Notes under the pieces: generated by a model
The model's input: the letters and a program-made list of their open reading frames with translations, nothing else
Told to the model about the DNA's origin: nothing
Database searches by the model: none
Part shown: one piece after another, positions 17,371 to 28,185 of the stretch
Position numbering within the stretch: position 1 is the stretch's first letter
How the letters are laid out: each line of letters starts with the position of its first letter
Assembly: GCF_000020725.1 (NCBI RefSeq)
Contig: NC_011146.1
Span: forward strand, 1,673,501-1,737,500
Direction: 5' to 3'
DNA: 64,000 nucleotides
Source of the DNA: Citrifermentans bemidjiense Bem
Lineage (GTDB): Bacteria; Desulfobacterota; Desulfuromonadia; Geobacterales; Geobacteraceae
Program-made: the position numbers and the translations under genes

Positions 17371-18219
17371 ATGATCAAGAAGGTCGGAGTACTCGGCGCG
17401 GGGCAGATGGGAAGCGGTATCGCACAGGTCTTGGCCCAGCGCGAAACGGAAGTCTACCTCTACGACATAGCGGAGGCCCAGCTTTCCAAGGCCCATGCCG
17501 GTATCGCCAAGAACCTGGAGCGCCAGGTGCAGAAGGGGCAGCTGGACGCGGCCTCGGTGAGCCAGGTGATGGGAATGATCCGCACCACCCGCTCGCTGAA
17601 CGACCTGGCCGGCTGCGATCTCGCCATCGAGGCGGTCACCGAGAAGGAGACGCTCAAACTGGAGATCTTCAAAAAGCTCGACGAGACGCTGAAGCCGGAG
17701 GCCATCCTCGCCTCCAACACCTCGTCCATCCCCATCACCCGCATAGCGGCGGTGACCGGGAGACCGGACCGCGTCATCGGCATGCACTTCATGAACCCGG
17801 TGCCGGTGATGAAGCTGGTCGAGGTGATCCGCGGGCTTGCCACCAGCGAGGAAACCTTCCAGGCGATCTCGCAGCTCGTGACGCGGCTCGACAAGGAGAT
17901 GGCGGTCTCCGCCGACTACCCTGGCTTCATCGTGAACCGCATCCTCATCCCCATGATCAACGAGGCCGCCTTCGCCCTCTTCGAGGGGATCGCCACCGCG
18001 GAGGACATCGACAAGGCCATGAAACTCGGTACCAATCAGCCCATGGGTCCGCTCACCCTGGCCGACTTCATCGGCCTCGACACCTGCCTCGCCATCATGG
18101 AGGTGCTCTACCAGGGGTTCAAGGATCCCAAGTACCGTCCCTGCCCGCTGCTGGCCAAGATGGTCGAAGCGGGCTACCTGGGCAAAAAGAGCGGCAGAGG
18201 GTTCTACAACTACGCGTAA
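17371..18219 (+). CDS. 3-hydroxyacyl-CoA (3-hydroxybutyryl-CoA) dehydrogenase
   Basis: 282 residues, the short monofunctional HBD form. The NAD-binding loop is GAGQMGSGIAQ (residues 9-19), the catalytic His139 is in GMHFMNPVP, and SNTSS and the C-terminal GRKSGRGFY-like ending (GKKSGRGFYNYA) fit. It starts 9 bases after the thiolase gene with GGAGGGG as ribosome site. It oxidises 3-hydroxybutyryl-CoA to acetoacetyl-CoA with NAD+. Confidence 0.92.
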   Translation: MIKKVGVLGAGQMGSGIAQVLAQRETEVYLYDIAEAQLSKAHAGIAKNLERQVQKGQLDAASVSQVMGMIRTTRSLNDLAGCDLAIEAVTEKETLKLEIFKKLDETLKPEAILASNTSSIPITRIAAVTGRPDRVIGMHFMNPVPVMKLVEVIRGLATSEETFQAISQLVTRLDKEMAVSADYPGFIVNRILIPMINEAAFALFEGIATAEDIDKAMKLGTNQPMGPLTLADFIGLDTCLAIMEVLYQGFKDPKYRPCPLLAKMVEAGYLGKKSGRGFYNYA

Positions 18220-18231
18220 AAGAGGTGTGCC

Positions 18232-19011
18232 ATGTACGAAGATCTGCTGCTGGAAAAAAAGGACGGGATCGCGCTGCTTCAGATCAACCGTCCCAAGGCG
18301 ATGAACAGCCTGAACGACGCCGTGCTGGACCAGTTGCTGCACGCCTTTGAGGTGCTCGTCCTGGACCGCGAGGTGCGGGTGGTGGTCTTGACCGGTGCGG
18401 GAGAGAAGGCCTTCGTCGCCGGGGCCGACATCGCCGAGATGAAGAGCCTCAACGTGGAGCAGGCGCTCGCCTTCTCCCGCAAGGGACAGCAGCTGGTGCA
18501 GCTGATCGGGAAGGTCCCCAAGCCGGTGATCGCCGCCGTGAACGGCTTCGCGCTCGGGGGGGGGCTTGAGCTGGCGATGGCCTGCGATTTCGCCTACGCC
18601 GCGGAGAAAACGAAGATCGGCCTCCCCGAGGTCACCCTGGGTATCATCCCGGGTTTCGGCGGCACCCAAAGCATGGCGCGCCTGATTGGCCGCAGCCGGG
18701 CCAACGAGCTGATCTTCTCCGGCAGGCTGATCACAGCCGCCGAGGCGAAGAACTGGGGGCTATTCTGCGCCGTATTCCCGGCTCAAAACCTCATGGCCGA
18801 GGTCATGGCGACCGCCGCCCAGATCGCCGGCAACTCCCGCCTGGGTGTGGCCCATGCAAAAGACGCGGTGAAAAGCGGGCTGGAGATGAGCGTCGCCGAA
18901 GGGATGGGGTACGAGGCTTTGCACTTCGCCTCGCTCTTCGCCACTTTAGACCAGAAGGAAGGGATGACCGCCTTCCTCGAAAAGAGAAAACCCGCCTTCG
19001 TCGGAGCTTGA
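18232..19011 (+). CDS. Enoyl-CoA hydratase (crotonase)
   Basis: 259 residues with the full crotonase signature: oxyanion-hole AFVAGADIAEM, the catalytic Glu113 in GGGLELAMACD and Glu133 in GLPEVTLGIIPGFGG. It differs from the family member at 14200, which lacks both glutamates. It lies 12 bases after the 3-hydroxyacyl-CoA dehydrogenase gene and hydrates crotonyl-CoA to 3-hydroxybutyryl-CoA. A dienoyl-CoA hydratase role (BamR) is less likely given the classical active site and the HBD/thiolase neighbours, but it cannot be excluded by reading. Confidence 0.88.
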   Translation: MYEDLLLEKKDGIALLQINRPKAMNSLNDAVLDQLLHAFEVLVLDREVRVVVLTGAGEKAFVAGADIAEMKSLNVEQALAFSRKGQQLVQLIGKVPKPVIAAVNGFALGGGLELAMACDFAYAAEKTKIGLPEVTLGIIPGFGGTQSMARLIGRSRANELIFSGRLITAAEAKNWGLFCAVFPAQNLMAEVMATAAQIAGNSRLGVAHAKDAVKSGLEMSVAEGMGYEALHFASLFATLDQKEGMTAFLEKRKPAFVGA

Positions 19012-19036
19012 GGCAGCCAACGCCGCTTCCACATCC

Positions 19037-19144
19037 CTCACCCCCGCCCCTCTCCCAGAGGGCGAGGGGAGAATCTCGATGAACCGACCGTCGTCCATCC
19101 CCTCTCCCTCTGGGAGAGGGTGGCCGAAGGCCGGGTGAGGGAGA
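19037..19144. repeat. Inverted pair of GGGAGAGGG repeats
   Basis: CCCTCACCC...CCCCTCTCCC (19037-19060) faces CCCTCTCCCTCTGGGAGAGGG and CCGGGTGAGGG (19098-19144), with about 40 unrelated bases between. It is the same family as 6246-6377. Confidence 0.7.
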
Positions 19145-19220
19145 TGCCACGAAGAGATCCGACAGATTTTGACGCATCGGGCTTCCCTTAGCGGCTTTGC
19201 CCAGACACAAGGAGTAGATC

Positions 19221-21209
19221 ATGGAAGCTACGCGCGAACTTTATTGGAACATAGGCCACGGGGCGGCGGTGCTGGTCCCGATGTACGTGGTCACCTTCGC
19301 GGCCCTGGGGCTGCTCGCCTACTACGGCTACCAGCGGCTCGCCATCTACCGGCAGGGTAAGCCCGTGAACAGGACCGACAACCGCGCCGAGCGTGTGAAG
19401 ATGCTCCTGCAAAACGTCCTGCTGCAGAGCAAGGTGCTCAAGGTCAAAGCCCCCGGCTTTGCCCACGGCTTCTTCTTCTGGTCCTTCGCCGTCCTCTTCG
19501 TCGGGACCGCCCTGGTGGCGCTGCAGGCTGACGGCACCGACCTTCTCTTCCACGTCCGCTTCCTCACCGGCAGCTTCTACAAGATCTTCTCGCTGGCCCT
19601 TGACCTGGCTGGCCTTGCCGCCACCTTGATGCTGGCCGGGTTCGCGGTGCGCCGCTACCTGGTGCGCCCGGCGGGCCTTGAGAGCAGCCGCGACGACGCC
19701 ATCATGCACGGCCTTCTCTTCGCCATCCTCATCACCGGCTTTCTCATCGAGGGTGCGCGCATGGCGGTTACCGAGCTGGTCTACCAGCCCGAGCTTGCCT
19801 ACTGGTCCCCGGTGGGGCTATTGGTGGCGAACGCGCTTTCGGGGCTTGGCGATCAAGCTCTCCGCTCGCTGCACGCGGGGCTTTGGTGGCTGCATTTCGC
19901 CCTCGTCGCCGGCTTCATCTGTTCCATCCCCTTCACCAAGTTCCGCCACATCTTCACCACCTCGGCCAACTATTTCCTGGCGCCGCTCGGCCCCAAGGGT
20001 GCGCTGGTGACGCTGGACATGGAAGGGGACGCCGAGAGCTTCGGCGCCGCCAAGCTCGGGGACCTCACCTGGAAAGACATCTTCGACACCGACGCCTGCA
20101 CCAAGTGCAAGCGCTGCCAGGACCGCTGTCCCGCCCACGGCACCGACAAGCCGCTCTCGCCGATGAAGATCATCGACCAGGTGGGCGAGATCGCGCGCGG
20201 ACAAGCCGAGGACAACCTGGTCGAGACGCTGGGAAAAGACGCCGTCTGGTCCTGCACCACCTGCCGCGCCTGCCAGGAGATCTGCCCGGCCGCGGTGGAG
20301 CATGTCAACAAGGTGGTTGACGTCCGGCGCAACCTGGTCCTCATGGAAGGTGAATTCCCCGGTGAAGAGGTGACCACCGCCATGGGCAACGTCGAGGTCA
20401 ACGGCAATCCCCTGGGGCTCGCCTTCGCCTCCCGCGGCGACTGGGCGCAGGACCTGCCGGTCACGCTCATGTCCGACTGCGCCGACGTCGACATACTCTA
20501 TTTCGTCGGCTGCTACGCCTCCTTCGACAAACGGAACATCAAGGTCGCCACCGCCTTCGTCAAGCTCTGCGCCGCCGCCGGCATCAAGGTCGGCATCCTG
20601 GGCAAGGAAGAGAAGTGCTGCGGTGAGCCTATGCGGAAGATGGGCAACGAGTACCTCTACCAGACCCTCGCCGCCGAGAACATCGCCATGATCAAGGAGT
20701 ACGGGGTGAAGAAGGTCGTCACCGCCTGCCCGCACTGCTTCAACACGCTGGCCAAGGATTACCGTGACCTGGGCTTCGACGTCGAGACCGAGCACTACAC
20801 CACCTTCCTCAACCGTCTCCTCAAGGAAGGAAGTCTCAAGGTGACCCCGGGCGCCTTCGAATGCACCTACCATGACTCCTGCTACTTGGGGCGCTACAAC
20901 GACACCTACGAGGCACCCCGCGAGCTGGTTCAGGCGGCCGGGGGCACCATCCGCGAGATGGATAGAAGCCAGGCGGAAAGCTTCTGCTGCGGAGCCGGCG
21001 GCGGCCGCATCATGGCCGAGGAAAAGCTCGGAAGCCGCATCAGCGTCAAGCGTTCCCAGATGGCCTCGGCGACCGGCGCCGGCATGCTGGTCTCCAACTG
21101 CCCCTTCTGCCTCACCATGTTCGAGGACGGCATCAAGGGAGCGGAGCTGGAAGGGCTGCTGGTCCCGAGAGACATCGCCGAGATCCTGGTGGAAAAGGTA
21201 GTCGCGTAG
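19221..21209 (+). CDS. Membrane CCG-domain Fe-S oxidoreductase, probable ETF:(mena)quinone oxidoreductase
   Basis: 662 residues. The first ~270 hold about five hydrophobic segments (for example FFFWSFAVLFVGTALVAL) like the haem-b subunit NarI. Next come two 4Fe-4S motifs, CTKCKRCQDRCP and CTTCRACQEICP, and two CCG (HdrB/D-type) domains with EEKCCGEP plus CPHC and SFCCGAGGG plus CPFC. This architecture matches the membrane FeS oxidoreductases that take electrons from ETF to menaquinone in Geobacter and Syntrophus. The ATG at 19221 follows AAGGAG. It lies in the acyl-CoA degradation cluster and upstream of etfBA genes. A second copy of the family is at 26202 and a third starts at 63559. Confidence 0.82.
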   Translation: MEATRELYWNIGHGAAVLVPMYVVTFAALGLLAYYGYQRLAIYRQGKPVNRTDNRAERVKMLLQNVLLQSKVLKVKAPGFAHGFFFWSFAVLFVGTALVALQADGTDLLFHVRFLTGSFYKIFSLALDLAGLAATLMLAGFAVRRYLVRPAGLESSRDDAIMHGLLFAILITGFLIEGARMAVTELVYQPELAYWSPVGLLVANALSGLGDQALRSLHAGLWWLHFALVAGFICSIPFTKFRHIFTTSANYFLAPLGPKGALVTLDMEGDAESFGAAKLGDLTWKDIFDTDACTKCKRCQDRCPAHGTDKPLSPMKIIDQVGEIARGQAEDNLVETLGKDAVWSCTTCRACQEICPAAVEHVNKVVDVRRNLVLMEGEFPGEEVTTAMGNVEVNGNPLGLAFASRGDWAQDLPVTLMSDCADVDILYFVGCYASFDKRNIKVATAFVKLCAAAGIKVGILGKEEKCCGEPMRKMGNEYLYQTLAAENIAMIKEYGVKKVVTACPHCFNTLAKDYRDLGFDVETEHYTTFLNRLLKEGSLKVTPGAFECTYHDSCYLGRYNDTYEAPRELVQAAGGTIREMDRSQAESFCCGAGGGRIMAEEKLGSRISVKRSQMASATGAGMLVSNCPFCLTMFEDGIKGAELEGLLVPRDIAEILVEKVVA

Positions 21210-21567
21210 CAAAAGCGGAACTGCGGGGGCTGGTTCACAAAGGCAAATCCCCCCCGCAAAGGGGGAAGTTGAAAAGGTTCCATGGTGTCCACCGGGTCCA
21301 CCGCAAAGAGCGCACGCTGAATAAGCAGGTGAAACAAAGTGGGAGGTTGGGCGGGGAAAGGAGGGATGGTACCGATGAAGACGCGTATCCGGAGAAACAA
21401 CCATCTGCTGAATCCTCCATGATGAGACGGTCGCCTTTTTTGTCGGCTTAAAAACAGTAAAAAAGTACTTTAATGCACTTCAGAAAAGAGCCGGTCCATC
21501 CGCCGGTTACCCGCTCCAGCAATAAGAGAGAGCGCACCGCAGGATCACCCGGCCTTGGAGGATACCG
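21210..21567. other. Intergenic region upstream of sucC
   Basis: 358 bases with no convincing gene. It holds a single arm of the AAATCCCCC repeat (21238-21267), a GTCCACCGGGTCCACC piece like the 9-bp repeat unit, an AT-rich stretch, and AGTACTTTAATGCA (21464-21477), which matches 12 of 14 places of the operator consensus seen at 5007 and 16103. No clean -35/-10 pair is visible beside it. Confidence 0.4.
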
Positions 21568-22742
<1,175 letters not shown>

Positions 22743-22746
<4 letters not shown>

Positions 22747-23669
22747 GCATCTTAGTCGACAAGAACACCAAGGTCATCACCCAGGGCATCACCGGTGCCA
22801 CCGGTCTCTTCCACGCGCAGGGCGCGCGCGAGTACGGCACCCAGATGGTAGGCGGGGTAACCCCCGGCAAGGGAGGGTCCAACGTCGACGGCTTCCCCGT
22901 CTTCAACACCGTCGCTGAGGCGGTAGAAAAGACCGGCGCCAACGCGAGCGTCATCTACGTGCCGCCGCCGTTTGCCGCAGACTCCATCATGGAGGCCATC
23001 GATGCCGGCCTCGATCTCGTCTGCTGCATCACCGAGGGGATTCCGGTCCTCGACATGGTCAAGGTGAAGCAATACATGCAGGGCAAGAAGACCCGCCTGA
23101 TCGGCCCCAACTGTCCCGGCGTGATCACCCCCGGCCAGTGCAAGATAGGCATCATGCCCGGCTACATCCACCGTCCGGGCAAGGTCGGCGTCGTCTCCCG
23201 CAGCGGCACCCTCACCTACGAAGCGGTCTGGCAGCTGACCGGTTACGGCCTGGGGCAATCCACCTGCGTCGGCATCGGCGGCGACCCCGTCAACGGCACC
23301 AGCCATCTGGACTGCCTGAAGATGTTCGAAGAAGACCCCGACACCGAAGCCGTCATCATGATCGGCGAGATCGGCGGCAGTGCCGAAGAAGAAGCCGCCT
23401 ATTTCGTCAAGGAGCACATGACCAAGCCGGTGGCAGGCTACATCGCCGGGCGCACCGCCCCTCCGGGAAAAAGGATGGGCCATGCCGGCGCCATCATCTC
23501 CGGCGGCAAGGGGACCGCGGCCGAGAAAGTAGCCATCTTGGAATCCTGCGGCATCAGCGTAGCGGCCACCCCCGCCGAGATGGCCCAGGCTCTGATGAAG
23601 GTGTACCGCCCCGATTCCAAGGTGAGTCACCACTACGTCAACGCCCCCGCCGCAGCCGCGGCGTCGTAA
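22743..23669 (+). CDS. sucD: Succinyl-CoA ligase, alpha subunit
   Basis: 308 residues with the CoA-binding start [31 protein letters not shown], and the phospho-histidine His247 in [17 protein letters not shown]. The start is the ATG at 22743 overlapping the sucC stop. The C-terminal tail ends in AAAAAS, slightly longer than in most homologues. It forms the heterodimer with SucC. Confidence 0.93.
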
Positions 23670-23682
23670 ATGAAGTAAGGGG

Positions 23683-23712
23683 GGGGACTGGCTCCGAAGG
23701 TGCCTGTCCCCC
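23683..23712. repeat. GGGGACTGGCTCC palindromic repeat, copy 3
   Basis: The same hairpin as at 1486-1514 with an identical GAA loop, 14 bases after the sucD stop. Confidence 0.8.
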
Positions 23713-23732
23713 TTAGCCAAAGCTGAGCAAAG

Positions 23733-23846
23733 CAACTCCCCCTAAATCCCCCTTCGCAAAGGGGGACTTGTTGCAAAGAACCTTCCTGAGTGGGAGGGGC
23801 CTAACGTCCCCCCCTTTGCGAAGGGGGGACAGGGGGGATTTGGGGT
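23733..23846. repeat. MITE-like inverted element (AAATCCCCC ends), short form
   Basis: About 114 bp. The left arm CCCCTAAATCCCCCTTCGC and right arm with GCGAAGGGGGGACAGGGGGG and ATTTGGGG enclose about 40 bases with no ORF. The ends match the 213-bp element at 8299-8511. Confidence 0.75.
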
Positions 23847-23887
23847 ATGAAAAAACAAGATTCGAAGTCCAACCGAAGGAGAAGGTC

Positions 23888-24700
23888 ATGCTTGTGATCT
23901 CCTGCATCAAACAAGTGCCAGACACCACCCAGGTGAAGATCGACCCGGTCACCAACACCCTGGTCCGGGAAGGTATCCCCTTCATCGTCAACCCCTACGA
24001 CACCCACGCCCTCGAAGAGGGGCTGGCGCTCAAAGATCGCTTCGGCCTCAAGGCCATCGCCATCTCCATGGGCCCCCCCAACACCGAGGCGACCCTCAAG
24101 AAGGCGTGCGCGCTGGGTGTGGACCAGGCCATCCTCCTCTCCGACCGGGCCTTTGGCGGCGCCGACACGCTGGCCACGAGCCAGGTCTTGGCCTCAGCCA
24201 TCGAGCGCCTGGGGCGGGAGGAAGAAGTTGGCATCGTTTTTTGCGGCAAGCAGACCATCGACGGCGACACCGCCCAAGTAGGCCCCGGCATCGCCACCCG
24301 CCTTGGCTTCACCCAGCTCACCCTGGTTGACCGCATCGAGTGGCTGGATGTTCCCAACAAGCGTATACGGGTCAGGCGCAAGCTGGAAGGAAGGCACGAG
24401 ATCGTGGAGGCGCCCCTCCCGGTTGTGATCACCGCGGTGCGCGAGCTGAACCGCCCCCGCTACCCAACAGTACCGATGCGCCTTTCCGCCCAGGAAACGC
24501 CGGTCGCGCTCTGGGACAACCAGGTGCTGCAACTCGACGTGGAGACGGTAGGCCTCAAGGGGTCCGCCACCTGGGTCAGCAAGATCTTCTCACCCGAGCG
24601 CGACCAGGGGGAGATCATCGGGGACGGCGTGAACGATCCGGAAGGAACCGCGCACTTGCTGCTTGACAAGATGCTGGCCAAAGACCTCTTAGCTCTCTAG
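23888..24700 (+). CDS. etfB: Electron transfer flavoprotein, beta subunit (set 1)
   Basis: 270 residues of the EtfB fold: CIKQVPDTTQVKIDP at the start, ISMGPPNTEATLKKA, and the family loop CGKQTIDGDTAQVGPGIA that binds AMP/FAD. ATG 23888 follows AAGGAGAAGG; in-frame codons further upstream would run through the repeat element. It is followed 18 bases later by the ferredoxin-EtfA gene. It takes electrons from acyl-CoA dehydrogenases such as that at 5069. The protein is a close paralogue of the EtfB at 61298 (long shared runs, for example VNPYDTHA and FGGADTLATS). Confidence 0.92.
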   Translation: MLVISCIKQVPDTTQVKIDPVTNTLVREGIPFIVNPYDTHALEEGLALKDRFGLKAIAISMGPPNTEATLKKACALGVDQAILLSDRAFGGADTLATSQVLASAIERLGREEEVGIVFCGKQTIDGDTAQVGPGIATRLGFTQLTLVDRIEWLDVPNKRIRVRRKLEGRHEIVEAPLPVVITAVRELNRPRYPTVPMRLSAQETPVALWDNQVLQLDVETVGLKGSATWVSKIFSPERDQGEIIGDGVNDPEGTAHLLLDKMLAKDLLAL

Positions 24701-24718
24701 TTCGCCAAGGAGTTCGTG

Positions 24719-26062
24719 ATGCAAAACGAGAAGAAGATCAAGAAACCACGCGGCATAGCACGGCTGGTAGCCGGCAAGTGCATAGCCTGCGGAGCCCGGT
24801 GCGAGAGTTCCTGCCCGGTAAGCGGCATCCAGATGAGCGAGGCCGGTGAGCCCTCTATCGTCGACGGGAAGTGCATCGGCTGCGCCAAGTGCGTCAAGGT
24901 CTGTGCCGCCGGCGCCCTGGAGATGTTCTACACCCCCGAGGAGCTGGAGCTGCTGAAACAGTGGGAAGCCCAGCACGGCGCCGTCGAAGAGGAGCTCGAC
25001 CCGGCCGAAAAGGAGCTTCGCGCCAAGCTCGCGCAGTACCGTGGCGTATGGGTCTTCATCGAACAGTACCAGGGCGAGGCCGCCAAGGTCTCCTGGGAAC
25101 TCCTCGGCGTGGGTAAGGAACTCGCCGCAACGCTCGGAGTGAAGCTTTCCGCCCTCATCATCGGCCACGAGGTCGCCCACCTCTGCGAAGAGGCCTTCGC
25201 CTACGGCGCCGATCAGGCCGTCGTCCTGGACGAGAGTGTCTTCAAGGACTACCGCACCAAGCCCTTCACCGACGCCGTCTGCCACCTGGTCGAAAAGCAC
25301 AAGCCGGAGGTGATCCTCATGGGGGCCACCGGCCAGGGGCGCGACCTCGCTGGCGCCGTGGCCACCATTGTCAAGACCGGTCTCACCGCCGACTGCACCG
25401 GCCTCGGCATCGACGACAAGCGGAACCTGATGCAGACCCGCCCCGCCTTCGGCGGCAACATCATGGCCACCATCATGTGCGACCGCTTCCGTCCCCAGAT
25501 GGCGACGGTCAGGCCCCACGTCATGGCCATGCCCGAGCGAAAGGACGGCAGCAAAGGCGTAGTGATCCTCGAGCAGTTCTACCTGCGTGAGCAGGACATC
25601 CTCGCCAAGGTGATCGAGACCATTAGCGACAAAGGCGGCGCGGACATCGACATCGCCGGAGCCGAGATCATCGTCTCCGGCGGCCGCGGTCTGATGAACA
25701 AGGACAACTTCGCCCTCCTGCACGAGCTGGCAGTCGAACTGGGCGGAGTGGTCGGCGCCTCCAGAAGCGCCGTCGACGCGGGGTGGATGCCGCACAGCCG
25801 TCAGGTAGGGCAGACCGGAAAGACCGTCCGTCCCAAGATCTACATAGCCTGCGGCATCTCCGGCGCCATCCAGCACCTGGTCGGGATGCAGGACTCCGAC
25901 GTAGTCATAGCCATCAACAGGGACGCAGAGGCCCCCATCTTCCAGGTGGCCACCTACGGGATAGTGGGAGACCTGTTCCAGGTGCTCCCGGCGCTGACGC
26001 GCAGGGTCCGCGAAATGAAAGGTGCCCGCGGCGGGTCGGTCCCGGACCGCATCGCCGTTTGA
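24719..26062 (+). CDS. etfA: Electron transfer flavoprotein, alpha subunit with N-terminal 2[4Fe-4S] domain (set 1)
   Basis: 447 residues. Residues ~15-80 form a ferredoxin-like domain with [13 protein letters not shown] (C-x2-C-x3-C-x3-C, one residue longer than usual) and [15 protein letters not shown]. The rest is EtfA, ending in the FAD-binding region [28 protein letters not shown] and [18 protein letters not shown]. Start ATG 24719 has AAGGAG at 24707; a GTG one codon earlier is possible. The added clusters could link the flavin to the CCG-type membrane protein encoded next. The same domain order is found in the EtfA at 62177. Confidence 0.9.
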   Translation: MQNEKKIKKPRGIARLVAGKCIACGARCESSCPVSGIQMSEAGEPSIVDGKCIGCAKCVKVCAAGALEMFYTPEELELLKQWEAQHGAVEEELDPAEKELRAKLAQYRGVWVFIEQYQGEAAKVSWELLGVGKELAATLGVKLSALIIGHEVAHLCEEAFAYGADQAVVLDESVFKDYRTKPFTDAVCHLVEKHKPEVILMGATGQGRDLAGAVATIVKTGLTADCTGLGIDDKRNLMQTRPAFGGNIMATIMCDRFRPQMATVRPHVMAMPERKDGSKGVVILEQFYLREQDILAKVIETISDKGGADIDIAGAEIIVSGGRGLMNKDNFALLHELAVELGGVVGASRSAVDAGWMPHSRQVGQTGKTVRPKIYIACGISGAIQHLVGMQDSDVVIAINRDAEAPIFQVATYGIVGDLFQVLPALTRRVREMKGARGGSVPDRIAV

Positions 26063-26065
26063 TCT

Positions 26066-26177
26066 TTTCTCCCCCCCTCCCTTGACGGGAGGGGGCAGGG
26101 GGGTGGGTGAAGTAGCCAGCAGCGCAGAAGTGGCATCTGCCCCCACCCCCTCCCCCCCTCCCGCGAGGGGAGGGGGG
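26066..26177. repeat. Inverted pair of C/G-rich repeats
   Basis: CCCTCCCTTGACGGGAGGG (from 26076) and facing CCCTCCCGCGAGGGGAGGGG (from 26156), with GTGGGTGAAG between. Same family as 4741-4853. Confidence 0.7.
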
Positions 26178-26201
26178 ACTTTACGAGATTCCGAGGTAGT
26201 C

Positions 26202-28172
26202 ATGCCAAGCACTCAAATCTATTTCATGCCGCTTTTCATCATCGCCCTCGTGGCCTTTTGCTTCAGCTGCTACCAGCGCCTGCAACTGGTCGCCGTCGGC
26301 ACCTCCGAGGACCGTTTCGACCGGCCCGGCGAGCGGCTGGCCGGCATGTTCCGGTACGCCTTCGGTCAAGAGAGGGTCCTCGCTAGACCCTACGGCCTGA
26401 ATCACTTCGCGCTCTTCTGGGCCTTCATGCTGCTCCTGGTCGCGAACGTCTCCTTCCTGGCCGAAGGGCTCTTCCCCGGGTTCACCCTCTCGGCGCTCCC
26501 GGCCCCCCTGCACCACGCCCTGGGACTCGCCTTCGACCTGGTCTCGGTGGTTGCGCTCGTCAGCGTCGCGGTAGCGCTCACTCGCCGGCTTTTCTTCGCG
26601 CCGTCCTACCTCGGTAACGATTACACCAAGGCCTGCAGCGGCGAGGCGCTCCTGATCCTCGCCTTGATCGCCACCCTGATGGTCGCCTTCTTCCTGCTGA
26701 ACGCGGCGCAAATCGCTCTCGGCGCGGAGCAGACCTTGAGGCCCGTCTCCGGTGCGCTAGCGACTCTTTTGCGGGGGATGCCGCAAGCCTCGCTCGAAGC
26801 TATCGCCTCCGCCTCTTGGTGGGTGCATGCCGTGGTGCTCCTGCTGTTCATGAACCTTTTGCCCCGCAGCAAGCACATGCACATACTCACCGCCATCCCC
26901 AACTGCTACTTCCGCAACCTGGAGAAGCCCAACGTGCAGCCGCGCGAGAGCTTCGAACTCGGCAAGCGCTTCGGCGTGAGCGAGGTGGCGCAGTTCTCCT
27001 GGAAGGATCTGCTGGATTCCTTCTCCTGCACCGAATGCGGGCGCTGCCAGGACCTCTGCCCGGCCCACAACACCGGGAAGCCTTTGAACCCGCGCCGGAT
27101 CATCCACGACATCAAGGTGAACCTCTTGGAGAACGGCGTCGCCAATGCCGGAAAGCAGCAGCTCCCGCTCATCGGCGAGAAGGCTGAGGGGACCAGCTGC
27201 GAGGACGCCCTTTGGTCCTGCACCACCTGCGGCGCCTGCCTGTCGGTCTGCCCGGTCCTCATCGAGCATATGCCCAAGATCGTCAAGATGCGTCGCCATC
27301 TGGTCCAGGAAAAGGCCAGGTTCCCGGAAGAGCTTTTGAACCTTTTCGAGAACATGGAGCAGCGTTCCAACCCCTGGGGCATCGCCCCCTCCGAGCGCGG
27401 CAAATGGGCGACCCTCCTGGGGGACAGGGAGTTCACGGCAGGCAAGACCGAATACCTCTTCTTCGTAGGGTGCGCCGGTTCCTTTGACAGCCGCGCCAAG
27501 CAGACCACCGTGGCCCTCGCCACCGTGCTCGACAAGGCAGGCGTCACCTGGGGCATCCTCGGCAGGGAAGAGCTCTGCTGCGGCGACAGCGTGAGGCGCC
27601 TGGGTAACGAATTCGTCTTCGACCGCATGGCGCGGGAGAACGTGGCCAAGTTCAAGGAGAAAGGGGTCACCAAGATCGTCACCCAGTGCCCGCACTGCTT
27701 CAGCACGCTCAAGAACGACTACCGTCAGTACGGTCTGGAGCTGGAGGTGCTGCACCACAGCGAGCTGATCGCAAGGCTCGTGCAGGAGGGGAAACTCCCC
27801 GCCGCCAAAGGTGTCAACCTGGGCAAGACCCTCTTCCACGACTCCTGCTACCTGGGGCGCCACAACGACACCTTCGACGCACCCCGCCAGGTGATCGAGG
27901 CAGCGACCGGTGCCGCTCCCGGGGAGTTCGAGCGCCAGAAAGAGAACGGGTTCTGCTGCGGTGCCGGCGGCGGGCGCATGTGGATGGAAGAGCAGATCGG
28001 CACGAGAATCAACCACGACCGCGTCAACGAGGCCCTGAAGCAGCAGCCCGACACCATCTGCGTCAGCTGTCCCTACTGCATGACCATGCTGGAGGACGGA
28101 CTTAAGGACCAGGGCGCGGAAAAGGTGAGGGTAAAAGACATCGCAGAGGTAATGGCCGAGGCAATCAACTAG
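26202..28172 (+). CDS. Membrane CCG-domain Fe-S oxidoreductase, second copy
   Basis: 656 residues, same architecture as the protein at 19221: N-terminal hydrophobic segments (MPLFIIALVAFCFSCYQ, ALFWAFMLLLVANVSFLAEG, VVALVSVAVALTRRLFF), CTECGRCQDLCP and CTTCGACLSVCP clusters, then CCG domains with EELCCGDS/CPHC and GFCCGAGGG/CPYC. The ATG at 26202 (after CGAGGTAG) is chosen because residues from earlier in-frame codons derive from the repeat. It directly follows set-1 etfBA and precedes set-2 etfBA, so it should reduce menaquinone with ETF electrons. The N-terminus is closer to the partial gene at 63559 (both have GLNHF) than to the 19221 protein. Confidence 0.82.
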   Translation: MPSTQIYFMPLFIIALVAFCFSCYQRLQLVAVGTSEDRFDRPGERLAGMFRYAFGQERVLARPYGLNHFALFWAFMLLLVANVSFLAEGLFPGFTLSALPAPLHHALGLAFDLVSVVALVSVAVALTRRLFFAPSYLGNDYTKACSGEALLILALIATLMVAFFLLNAAQIALGAEQTLRPVSGALATLLRGMPQASLEAIASASWWVHAVVLLLFMNLLPRSKHMHILTAIPNCYFRNLEKPNVQPRESFELGKRFGVSEVAQFSWKDLLDSFSCTECGRCQDLCPAHNTGKPLNPRRIIHDIKVNLLENGVANAGKQQLPLIGEKAEGTSCEDALWSCTTCGACLSVCPVLIEHMPKIVKMRRHLVQEKARFPEELLNLFENMEQRSNPWGIAPSERGKWATLLGDREFTAGKTEYLFFVGCAGSFDSRAKQTTVALATVLDKAGVTWGILGREELCCGDSVRRLGNEFVFDRMARENVAKFKEKGVTKIVTQCPHCFSTLKNDYRQYGLELEVLHHSELIARLVQEGKLPAAKGVNLGKTLFHDSCYLGRHNDTFDAPRQVIEAATGAAPGEFERQKENGFCCGAGGGRMWMEEQIGTRINHDRVNEALKQQPDTICVSCPYCMTMLEDGLKDQGAEKVRVKDIAEVMAEAIN

Positions 28173-28185
28173 ATAGGAGGCAAAA